A DNA stretch of 30,000 nt, taken from contig LUCW03000752.1 in NCBI GenBank assembly GCA_001586965.3, positions 1 through 30,000 of the forward strand, in the 5' to 3' direction. Each line of letters opens with the position of its first letter. Position 1 is the stretch's first letter. The notes beneath the pieces are model-generated. The model was not told the origin of the DNA. It made no database searches and saw only the letters and a program-made list of their open reading frames with translations. Shown piece after piece: positions 22,597 through 29,981 of this stretch. The stretch comes from Sphaeroforma sirkka (Eukaryota; Opisthokonta; Ichthyosporea; Ichthyophonida). Position numbers and translations under genes: made by a program.

Positions 22597-22994
22597 ATAT
22601 ATATGTAATATATGTATATATATATTATGCATATACACATGCATATACATATACACATGTATATATACATATATATATATATGTGATATATGTGTGTGAT
22701 GTGCGTGCGTATGTATGTATTTATGTATGTACGTTTATTAGAGAGTGTGGGTACAATTACCTCTTGCTAGTGTTACTAACATATACTGATGTATGACAAG
22801 TGCGTGACCAACAAGACGAGTTTATATATTGCGCATGCGTGCCCCATCACCTGCCAGTCATCCTCCATGCCCTCCAGCTCTTCCTCTTGATTAGCCTCTG
22901 CACCGCTTTTGTTTTGGCTCTGTCGTACCACCTTCCATCGCACTGGCAGGCCCTTCTTCAGGTTAGCTGGTTCTATGGGCTTACATATCACCAT
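13159..22994 (-). CDS. 14-exon gene: N-terminal module + Ser/Thr kinase + START domain
   Basis: Exons on minus, 5' to 3': 22994-22851, 21773-21659, 21188-21079, 20139-20017, 19763-19599, 19157-18996, 18206-18054, 17646-17520, 17184-17087, 16411-16264, 15328-15049, 14613-14448, 14293-14147, 13302-13159. Their total of 2,082 bases is a multiple of three. All 13 junctions agree in phase with GT-AG borders and give 693 residues. The start at 22994 (AACACTATGG) has an in-frame stop 16 codons upstream, though a CTCAG acceptor between them leaves room for an upstream exon. Order: N-terminal module (about 1-164), kinase (about 174-431), linker, START (about 480-690). The predicted role is a kinase whose activity or location depends on a bound lipid (inference). 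The last exon runs into minisatellite sequence, so the final 15 residues are the least certain. No neighbouring gene shares its direction. Confidence 0.85.
13341..13580 (+). repeat. 35-bp minisatellite, seven copies, in intron 13
   Basis: Units beginning GAGAGGATGTATATGCATAC (or GAGAAGATG) start at 13341, 13376, 13411, 13446, 13481, 13516 and 13551, exactly 35 bp apart. Because 35 is not a multiple of three, each minus-strand frame reads the same peptide cycle, which produces three overlapping spurious open frames. Confidence 0.96.
13660..14140 (+). repeat. CA/CATA-rich low-complexity tract in intron 13
   Basis: Long stretches of (CA)n mixed with CATACA and CACATGTA elements fill the part of intron 13 next to exon 13. 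No exon was found; the long minus-strand open frames here are Cys/Val/Tyr-rich repeat translations. Confidence 0.85.
14838..15024 (-). repeat. Cluster of telomere-like CCCTAAA repeats in intron 11
   Basis: Three patches lie within 190 bp: CCCTAAAACCCTAGAACTC at about 14840, three units of CCCTAAA at 14954-14979, and AACCCTAAACC at 15011-15024. In the direction of the kinase-START transcript they read TTTAGGG and start about 25 bases after the exon 11 donor at 15049. Confidence 0.88.
16264..19763 (-). CDS. Exons 5-10: CAMK/AMPK-like Ser/Thr protein kinase domain
   Basis: Residues about 174-431 form a full-length kinase domain of about 258 residues. Visible motifs: glycine loop GMGSFGKV (182-189), VAIK with ATP-binding Lys204, Glu220 of [12 protein letters not shown] as the probable helix-C glutamate, HRDLKPNN with catalytic Asp297, DFG with Asp315, activation segment [13 protein letters not shown] with Thr330 at the usual activating position, [10 protein letters not shown], and the C-lobe [15 protein letters not shown]. 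No catalytic residue is missing, so it should be active. The GSPIYAAPE and DFGLSKKL forms place it near SNF1/AMPK-related and other CAMK kinases. Exon 7 begins at 18206 (ACTACAG|GCACAG), which supplies [16 protein letters not shown]; a shorter exon starting at 18185 would delete seven conserved residues. A near-copy of its first 61 bases lies upstream in intron 6. Confidence 0.92.
16430..16646. repeat. (TA)n microsatellite in intron 9
   Basis: Two (TA)n runs flank a GTAGGTATATACATACACACA segment. The block directly adjoins the acceptor side of exon 10 (start 16411), so TATATA lies just upstream of the CTTATCAG splice site on the minus strand. Confidence 0.95.
16648..17025 (+). repeat. 39-bp minisatellite, about 9.5 copies, in intron 9
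   Basis: The unit runs GTTCACATGCACACTATTAC, then CACAGCCTTACGTTTATAA. Because 39 is 13 codons, the plus strand reads as an open frame of repeating [13 protein letters not shown]; this frame is antisense to the host gene and has no credible start. Confidence 0.93.
17702..17884 (+). repeat. About 70-bp degenerate repeat with CCAAT boxes in intron 7
   Basis: CCAATCAG at 17703, CCAATCAC at 17774, CCAATCCG at 17845 and CCAATAAG at 17877; the first three sit in an AGCCAATC..AA.ACA context at 71-bp steps. They look like NF-Y boxes but are most simply explained as copies of one repeat. Confidence 0.6.
18206..18490 (-). repeat. Tandem duplication spanning the intron 6 / exon 7 boundary
   Basis: On the minus strand the acceptor-like CACT(A/G)CAG|GCACAG occurs at 18276, 18379 and the true exon start 18206, and in weaker form at 18443. 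The copy at 18379 repeats the first 61 bases of exon 7 with only two differences. The copies at 18443 and 18276 are short, with GCACAGCC instead of GCACAGCGGG. The pattern is therefore a dimer, [short + exon-start], present twice at a 173-bp step (18206 to 18379). Confidence 0.9.
18518..18598. repeat. Two telomere-like patches in opposite orientation, intron 6
   Basis: TTTAGGGTTTAG at 18518-18529 and AAACCCTAAACCCTAA at 18582-18597 face each other across about 50 bp. Both lie inside intron 6. Confidence 0.8.
18764..18955. repeat. (TA)n microsatellite in intron 6
   Basis: About 190 bp of (TA)n with TGCGTTTATATATGCGTTG and (CA)8 interruptions, about 40 bp after the exon 6 donor at 18996 on the minus strand. 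Tyr-Ile open frames here are artefacts. Confidence 0.96.
20017..22994 (-). CDS. Exons 1-4: N-terminal module, TBC1D8/9 first-domain-like (tentative)
   Basis: Residues 1-164. Exon 1 (48 residues) starts [20 protein letters not shown] and ends in an acidic stretch, [12 protein letters not shown]. Exons 2-4 contain [18 protein letters not shown], then [19 protein letters not shown], then [20 protein letters not shown] and [20 protein letters not shown]. From memory, the N-terminal domain of human TBC1D9, before its GRAM domains, shows the same order: PYFILQ, then YRILYQTP, then a helix HWEWLEQNLLQTL, then a helix ending TTFVRGKIQGII. The match is in pattern, not high identity. It could instead be another PH-like fold. 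There is no TBC (RabGAP) domain in this gene. The exon 4/5 junction (CAG to AACACG) is in phase, which ties this module to the kinase. Confidence 0.45.
20210..20625 (+). repeat. 44-bp minisatellite, about nine copies, in intron 3
   Basis: The unit runs GTGTATTAATGTACGTGACG, then TGGGCGTGTGTGTGATATGT, then GCAT. It is fairly regular, with point changes. It lies in intron 3 of the kinase-START gene, close to the acceptor of exon 4. Confidence 0.93.
20806..21030 (+). repeat. 30- to 32-bp minisatellite, about seven copies, in intron 3
   Basis: Units contain ACACAACACATGAATACAAG and CATAACAT with small changes (AAGACATGAATACAATCA in later copies). It shares intron 3 with the 44-bp array but has an unrelated unit. 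Confidence 0.92.
21269..21282. promoter_or_regulatory. Perfect RFX X-box palindrome in intron 2
   Basis: GTTGCCATGGCAAC is a perfect 14-bp palindrome identical to the ideal X-box bound by RFX factors. It lies 81 bp upstream of exon 3 of the kinase-START gene, inside intron 2. Any role is inference. Confidence 0.35.
21852..22745. repeat. Large (TA)n / (TG)n / TATTATA block in intron 1
   Basis: About 900 bp of TA-rich sequence with (TG)n and GATGATG segments fills most of the 1,077-bp intron 1 of the kinase-START gene. Some central parts (22290-22440) are CA/AT-rich but non-repetitive. No exon is visible. Confidence 0.93.
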
Positions 22995-23888
22995 AGTGTT
23001 CGTTCTGTCAGGTGGTCTGAGATAGGTGTAGGTGTAGTCTTATCCCTTCGCTTCTCAATCCGTGTGTGTGCGTGGTTGACACTATCTTGAGATATGATGA
23101 CAACGAATCACACCACAGATGTCTGGCACTGGCTCGTGGTATATCTGACTTGGGCAACGGTGTCCAGCTGTATAACTAACTTCTCGTGGTGAGATCGCTA
23201 TCTAGCGTTTCAAGCTTTGGCCTTTGATAAAAAGCGACCACTGAGGAGGGCTTAGATTTGATAGTGTTTCCAGTTGCCACATATGTAAATAAAATTTCTA
23301 TCGAGTATTCTATGGATCTCGGTAAGTTAGACTTTTGGGGTCAGGTAGAATATAGGCCATTACAAAATATACCAAGGGCTTTAGATGGCCTATTTTCTAA
23401 CCGCAATATACTCTATTTTTATTCGTTAATATCTAAAACGAAAAAGCGATGACATAGTACGGGGTGGACTTGTAACCACTCTCACTTCTTTGTGCAGCGT
23501 AAAATGGCATACTGCGTCTACGCACAGAACGTACGCGTCCACACTAACACTCTGATGCACAGACTGAGCTTATATATTTCATAGCATATAAATGTGGATC
23601 GAGGTATACATTCGGAGCTTAGAACTGCGTGCAGGATTTGTATTATTAAACTCTCGACAACAATCATTGAGGGTTGGTCTACATGGTCCCCCTGAGCCAC
23701 ATCGACTGATCCCTCCGTCTCCTCGACACTAGTGGACGTGTGGTGCAAGACTCTTGAGAAAACGAAGCCATATCTTCCACATGCTTGGTAGTTTTCGTTC
23801 ACGGCACAGCTGTAGTACACACCTTTCGTTTAACATACACTTTGTACCTATTGGTTCTATGTTAGAAAAATAACAAATTACACACAGG
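22995..23888. other. Divergent intergenic region, probable shared promoter zone
   Basis: About 900 bp separates the starts of the minus-strand kinase-START gene (22994) and the plus-strand secreted-protein gene (23889). Minus-strand open frames at 23518-23820 and 23729-23911 have no family character. A CTCAG acceptor at about 23017-23021 could mark an upstream untranslated exon of the kinase gene. I see no clear core promoter motif. Confidence 0.45.
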
Positions 23889-24689
23889 ATGCACACTTTG
23901 AATCCAACCACGCCGATGCTGAGGTGCTTGAGCGCACTTGTGCTTATCGGTTGCTATGCCAACGGGCAATCCAACAACATGATCGCCAACGACGACTGTA
24001 CCATCCACTTCGACGTGTGGGTGGGTGAGGGTTGCTATGACGACGGCGACGACTTCTACCCCAGTCTCACACTAGACATCCCAGTTGATGACTCGTGCAG
24101 AGGCACACACCCATGGGTCACCACATACGGCGATGAGATAGTCGACGATGTGCACATGCACGCTATCCTGGATATGTTAGATGAGTTCTTAGACGCTCTG
24201 TGTGAAGACCCTCTGGCTGCATCGGTGTTCATTGACTACGAGGACAATGCGTGTGTACAGCTGCCGACGGTGTTTGGGGATATCTACATGGTAGGCAACA
24301 CCTGCGCTGTGGGGGAAAGTCAGGTGGTCACAGGCACACATCACATAACGTACGAAGAAGCCGATGAGAACGCAGACGATCAGCTACACGGTAGTGCTCC
24401 TAATGGAAATGCGGAGATAGACATGAGTGGTGACAGTTTTGTAGACGGAAATGGCCCAGCGGCCAGTACTGATAGTAGCAGCAGTAGTGATGCAGACAGT
24501 GTGAGTGATAATGGGCCTGTTGACGGTGGAGATAGCAGCCAACTGACAGAAGATCAGCTCGATGAGATTCGGAACATCCTTACGGGGGGTGTCAAGGGCA
24601 GCAATGTGAACACCAACGCCCCTTACATCGTACACACCAGCGGCAACCACGGTGGGTTGGGGGGCAGGCGGCGGGAAGGGAAGCACTGA
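23889..24689 (+). CDS. Secreted acidic Cys-containing protein, function unknown
   Basis: An uninterrupted 266-residue frame with an in-frame stop six codons upstream of its ATG. The N-terminus holds a hydrophobic segment LRCLSALVLIGCYANGQS (about 11-28), typical of a signal peptide; Met10 could be the real start. The next 110 residues are acidic and carry six cysteines (37, 49, 70, 105, 122, 139), enough for three disulfides, with motifs CTIHFDVWVGEGCYDDGDD and HAILDMLDEFLDALC. Residues about 155-220 are a low-complexity Asp/Ser/Gly/Asn linker (STDSSSSSDADSVSDNG). The C-terminus is basic (GGRRREGKH). I do not recognise a family. It may be longer: a possible exon with a membrane segment starts at 24757, but no strong donor joins it in phase. 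Confidence 0.6.
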   Translation: MHTLNPTTPMLRCLSALVLIGCYANGQSNNMIANDDCTIHFDVWVGEGCYDDGDDFYPSLTLDIPVDDSCRGTHPWVTTYGDEIVDDVHMHAILDMLDEFLDALCEDPLAASVFIDYEDNACVQLPTVFGDIYMVGNTCAVGESQVVTGTHHITYEEADENADDQLHGSAPNGNAEIDMSGDSFVDGNGPAASTDSSSSSDADSVSDNGPVDGGDSSQLTEDQLDEIRNILTGGVKGSNVNTNAPYIVHTSGNHGGLGGRRREGKH

Positions 24690-25864
24690 GATTGATTGTA
24701 CTGGTATGTGTGTGTGTCGAATCTCCAGCGATTGTATGATAACCTGGTCGTTGCAGGCGAACATCGATGTAGTTGCCATTGTAGTTGGCGTTGTGTGTAT
24801 ACGTATTGAGGACCCGACAGCAGCTGTGTCGGTGAGTTCTATGCGGACGTGCTGCGGCCAGCAAGGGAATGGCTGCCCTAAATAGTCGGTGTAAGGTCCA
24901 CACGAAAGTCTGTGAGGCAAAAGATTTCCCACGAAAGTCTGTGGGTCAAGATTGTTTGACACGAAAGTCGGTTAAGGGTGTCGGGTGCACCTGTTGATAT
25001 AGACAGGTGCGAGGGCAGACAAGACACGCACGACACAGTTGCTCACAGGACGCATACGACGTAAGTGGGCACAGATGGCTACCAGAGAAGCTTCCATGTC
25101 CCCATGAGCGTGTGCTGGAGTGTCCTTAAAACGTTCGCGGAGGATGTGAAACGCTGTTTGGTATACCCTATGTATGCGATGTTACATGCAAGTACATTCA
25201 AGCATGAACACTGGTATGCCGGGCTTGATGTTACCGATGTAGCAGAAAAGCTTAGTGGTTATAAGTTAACTGATACTTACTTGACAATGACCTGACGTTA
25301 GGATTAGCTGTGCAGACGCTTACATGTGTCAACGCATTGGTCACACGAGAGTGTCTCGACTTACTACTAAACAATCTGTGCAAAGTACACAGACAAGAAT
25401 ACTCCTTATTGTGTGTGCCACTATTCGCAATTTTATCAGTCAAAACATACACACACGTATGTATGCATATTCGTATCGTCCACGAGATTGACGTCGGCAT
25501 TCGCACATACACTCCGTAGTACCCATTTCAATGCATTTCAAACACTGATCGACGCATGTGTATGTAGTCATATCTAGGTACACGGCCTTTAATTAATATG
25601 TTCTAGTACTATTCTACTGGCTAGGTATCCTGAAGCATCCACAGCACCTTGGTTTGTGTCACTCTCAGTGCTTTTTGTCATGTCATGTCCTGCCTCGCTG
25701 TATACACTTACGTATGGTCTACTGGCAACCACACACAGCCGTGTCCCAAACCAACCCCATTATCTCTATGTGTAGCTAAAACTATGCCACTAATGTGGTG
25801 TAGGTGAAACTATGCCACTAACGCGTGGGCCCTACACGCCCCTCTCGTGCTCAACCATCTACCT
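24690..25864. other. Convergent intergenic region
   Basis: Lies between the 3' ends of the secreted-protein gene (plus) and the FMN dehydrogenase gene (minus). Contains three copies of a short CACGAAAGTC(T/G)GT element at about 24901-24972. Plus-strand frames at 25065-25295 and 25310-25519 have mixed composition and no domain I can recognise; I do not call them genes. Confidence 0.45.
24757..24885 (+). CDS. Possible downstream exon with a transmembrane segment (tentative)
   Basis: After a good acceptor, GGTCGTTGCAG|GCGAAC, an open frame reads ANIDVVAIVVGVVCIRIED and then a short Ser/Thr- and Cys-rich tail ending in TAG. The hydrophobic run of about 13 residues could anchor the preceding secreted protein. 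Phase-0 donors that would join it (for example at 24628 or 24591) are weak, so this may be chance. Confidence 0.18.
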   Translation, partial: ANIDVVAIVVGVVCIRIEDPTAAVSVSSMRTCCGQQGNGCPK

Positions 25865-26146
25865 TTATCGGTCCTCCACAAGCGTATCGCTCTTGATGTT
25901 GTGCACATCGGCTATGCCTGCGTTGACCATGGTACAGTCCAAGTCACACAGCAGCCCTTGCAACACACGCTTGGCACCGTCCTGACCACCCACAGCTGCA
26001 CCCATCATGGGAATACGTCCCACCCACACACCTGTTGCCCCGAGCGCAAGGGCCTTGAGGATCTGTAGGCAACCATGCAGAATAGGCGGATGAGTATATG
26101 ACGGGAGGTAGGGTAATAGAAATCGATACAAATATATTATATCATA

Positions 26147-26181
<35 letters not shown>

Positions 26182-28228
26182 CTCATTCTAGAATTATCTC
26201 TATAAAGGTACAATACATGACCATACTGAAGTCCTACATTCAATGATAACCTAAAACCGTCGAATACATACAGAATACACTACCACTCAACAACATGCGA
26301 CGTGGTCACGTAAAGCTGCTGGCATGTAACTGAAGTAGACTTTTGGTCACGTGTAAGGAAGATGCTTATCAAGACATATACTACGCTTTTAGGAACAAGC
26401 AAAGAATAGCAGGCTACAGCGCCCAAAAAATCTATACTGTGTATGTTATAGCATACACACAACATATAAACCTATACCGTGTATGTTATAACATACACAC
26501 AACACACAAGCCTATACTGTTTATGTTATAACATACACACAACACATGAATCTATACTGTGTATGTTACACCATACACACAACACATAAATCTATATTGT
26601 GTATTTATAACATACACAACACATAAATCTATACTGTGTATGTTACACCATACGCACAACACATAAACCTATACTGTGTATGTTATAACATACACACAAC
26701 ACACAAACCTATACTGTGTATGTTATAACATACACACAACACATAAGTCTATACTGTGGAGTATTGGGCCTGCAGATTGTTACATCCGCGCCAGTTGCAA
26801 GCGAGTACTTCCGTCGATGGGGTTACCTACATTAGGTCTGTTGTGCAAGTCCACACACGGCGGAACACCATCTGCATCTGATACCACACAAGACACATTA
26901 CACTACTACACCCCAAATCCTACTACAAGCCTAAGCCTATACCCTAAGCCCGAACCTTACAATCCTAACCGGTTTTCTCTTAACATACGTGTGCACCACA
27001 CCGGAACCCGCTGTCTACAAATACGGGAATTGGGTCTTTGCCCAGGACCTTTGCTTCGTCTCGTACGGCTGCGATGACTGCAGGCAATGCAGCGATGGTG
27101 GAGATGCAGCCATCTGCCTGTCGGCCGCCATGGTTACTCACCACCAGACCAGACACCCCTGGCAGGACAAGGCCATGGTTTAGGGTTTTAGGGTTTAGCG
27201 ATTCGAGCGAGAGAAAGTGGAGGGATGTGATGGTTTACGGTTTCGGTTGGAGTTATCGTTTCAAGGACAGACACCCCTATCAGAATGCGGTTTTTGAGTT
27301 TATGGTTTACGGTTTACGGTTTAGTATTTCATGAGTGTATGTATATGTAGCAAAATAACAGAGCTGTGCAAACGAGGGATGCGTTTATTTTGAATCGATA
27401 TAGTCGATCACTGACTACCAGTAGCACTAATCCCTACAGGTGTGGGCAATTGTCATGCACGCGTGACCTAATCCGTCAAATACTGCGCACAGCAAACCCC
27501 GCCGAGATATATATATAGGGTTTAGGGTTTTAGAAAAACCCTCCACCAAACATCCCCACTTGTAGGGATATGTGCTGTTGTGTCAATTGCACATCACACA
27601 CATCTGTAGGGATATATGCTGTAGTATTGATTACTCAGCTTTGTTGTTTATATGAGTCACCAAGTAGGTATTCTAAAATAGCCGAGACTCATCAGATAGC
27701 TAGTGTGGTTACTTACCGCGAATGCGTCCATGTGCGACGCGACTAATGCTGCGGTGCTTGTGCGTCGGAACATTGAGTGTTCGTATTCACGCACACTGAT
27801 GTATAGTATGTCATCTGCTACCTATACAGCTCTATCCTATAAACCCTAAACCCCTAAAGCACCAGGATACCACCCATACCAGAATTTGGCGGCTTGAAGC
27901 GCAATATAAGTATGCTTTACGATTCCTTGATTACGCAACCAATGCACATGTGCACTCAAACACCTGCCTGCACTTACCTACACACAGACAACCACAGCCA
28001 ACCGCATGTTACGCACTTCACACACCTACGCTCTTACATGCAACCACTGGGTTCTAGCCCAAGACTCTAAAACCTAAACCTTACAACCGCTGGTCCACCA
28101 CACCACTTTCAGCTGAACAAACAGCGTCATACCTTTGCGCACTGCCATACGCGCGTCGTCTGGGTGTTGAATGCCCTTCAGCACCAGCGGCAGATCAAGT
28201 TCACCCTGCACAAAGTCCACCATCCAAT
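25865..28228 (-). CDS. FMN-dependent alpha-hydroxy-acid dehydrogenase/oxidase, C-terminal exons (partial)
   Basis: Member of the glycolate oxidase / L-lactate dehydrogenase / mandelate dehydrogenase family; oxidises a 2-hydroxy acid to a 2-keto acid using FMN. Three exons, 28228-28133, 27158-26989 and 26062-25865 (TAA), join in phase (1, 0) to the last 154 residues. Visible: [18 protein letters not shown] with the FMN-contacting Lys; [17 protein letters not shown] with the catalytic His and substrate-binding Arg; [12 protein letters not shown] with an FMN-phosphate Arg; and [15 protein letters not shown]. Borders: CTGTAG|ATTGG, AAAG|GTATGA, TGCCAG|GGGTG, GCACAC|GTATGT, CTACAG|ATCCTC. The DSGF form resembles the mandelate dehydrogenase branch, but substrate cannot be assigned. 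The N-terminal half (about 200 residues) lies beyond the AT-rich block or outside the window. Compared with the family GFRRGTD, this protein has GFRCGAH. Confidence 0.93.
26149..26180. repeat. Short (TA)n tract in FMN dehydrogenase intron
   Basis: A pure (TA)n run just upstream of the last exon on the minus strand. Confidence 0.9.
26432..26758. repeat. 40-bp tandem array with a 22-bp palindrome in each unit, eight copies
   Basis: Units start CTATACTG and contain TGTGTATGTTATAACATACA followed by CA, a perfect 22-bp palindrome, then CAACACATAAAC. Of eight copies, three are perfect at the palindrome; two share the same central change (TTACAC for TTATAA) that keeps the outer arms. It lies in the intron before the last exon of the FMN dehydrogenase gene. 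Confidence 0.93.
27178..27199 (+). repeat. Telomere-like repeat next to a 3' splice site
   Basis: GGTTTAGGGTTTTAGGGTTT lies 20 bp upstream, in transcript direction, of the exon starting at 27158. Degenerate TTTACGG copies continue at about 27230-27320. Further patches occur at 27516-27534 and, in the opposite orientation, at 27839-27857. Confidence 0.85.
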
Positions 28229-28240
28229 CTACAGACAGAC

Positions 28241-28253
28241 GGGGGGGGGGGGG
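28241..28253 (+). repeat. G13 homopolymer forming the polypyrimidine tract of an acceptor
   Basis: Thirteen G on plus read as C13 on the transcript strand, 12 bases before the CTGTAG acceptor of the exon at 28228. It would serve as the pyrimidine tract and is a likely length-variable site. Confidence 0.8.
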
Positions 28254-28483
28254 CATGTACACGCGTCTATTTATGAGGAACTAGTGAGTGTCCCAGAAGA
28301 GTGTTGTCTTCTGTGGGCGTGGTTTACTTATAGTGAGAGTGTTGACAACGGCACGCATTCGTACGCATGTCTGCAGCTACTTGGGTTGTACAGAGTGCGG
28401 GTTATTTCGGTATCAAATCTAGGGGGACAATATGTTACCATCAGTTGCACATTTTCAACAGCACACACACACGCACACGCACA

Positions 28484-28510
28484 GATACATATATATACAT
28501 ACATAATATA

Positions 28511-28569
<59 letters not shown>

Positions 28570-29889
28570 ATATATATATGCATTTATATATATATATATA
28601 TATATACATGATTATATGATGATGCGTGTATGTATACATTAATATGGCATGTGTGCATACGTGGCATATTGACCATATGTTATATATATGTATATGTATA
28701 TATATGACATACATATATTATATACATATGCACATGCATACATATAATATAATAATGGCAACATACATATAATATTATTACATATTGCACAACAGTACAT
28801 ATATAATATATAGCATATTATATATTGTAATAACATTGTTGATGATGATGATGCATGTAATTGATGTACATGTAGCAATTATAATAATATTAATATATTT
28901 ATATAATATTATAATAATAACAATATTATTATTATTAATATAATGTTATTATAACATATTATATATGTACATATCAATTATTACAATATATTATATATAT
29001 TATTATATTATCAATGTATGTATATATATTGGCCAATAATAACATCATAATACATGGCCAACATAATGTATACATACATAATACATTATATGTAATACAC
29101 AGCACGTGGCATACATGTGTATTACATTAATGCCATGTTGTATGACACATTGCATGATGAACATATATATGTTATGTAGCAATATTAATATGTATAATAA
29201 TATATATTATTATGTATATATAATATTATTATAATATCCAGCCACTATATAACATAACAATGCATGTATAATATAATAGCCATTAACTAACAAGCCGTAT
29301 ACATGTATACATGCCAATATATGTATATGTATTACATATTATTATTACGTAGCAATTACACATAATATGATTGTGTGTATGCGCACATTAGTTATGTATG
29401 ACCCTCACATGCATGCCATGTGCATCACTTGTATGTATGTGTTACGTGCATATGTGTATGTAATAATTACAATACACATAATGTATAACATATGTATGTA
29501 TATTGATGATATTATTGTTGATGATGATGATATATTGTAATATACACATCATTAGCAACATGTAGATATATGTATGTAATAATATTATGCATATGCATAT
29601 GTATATACGTAACATGCCAATGTATACAATATAACATACATCAATATATAACAATGGCATATGTATGATATTGTTGATGATGATTGATAATATATATGTA
29701 TATATTATAAGCATATTATAATACATTTATTATAATAATATACATGCACATAATAATATATATAGCAATAATAACATAATATATATAATGGCATATATAA
29801 TGTGATGATGATGAGCATGTATACTATATATATGGCAATAATATATACATGTTATTACATACATGATATATATATATGTAATGCTATAA

Positions 29890-29981
<92 letters not shown>

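Noticed and set aside
23518-23911. Minus-strand open frames that could be upstream exons of the kinase gene
   Set aside because: No family character and no donor that clearly joins the CTCAG acceptor before 22994; the ATG at 22994 already has an upstream in-frame stop.
24384-24962. 192-residue minus-strand frame opposite the secreted-protein gene
   Set aside because: It is a shadow of the plus-strand coding frame with no domain; the plus frame has a signal peptide, cysteine pattern and better composition.
26432-26758. A repeat-spacer pattern resembling a CRISPR array
   Set aside because: The spacers are as conserved as the repeats and the locus lies in a eukaryotic intron; it is a tandem minisatellite with internal palindromes.
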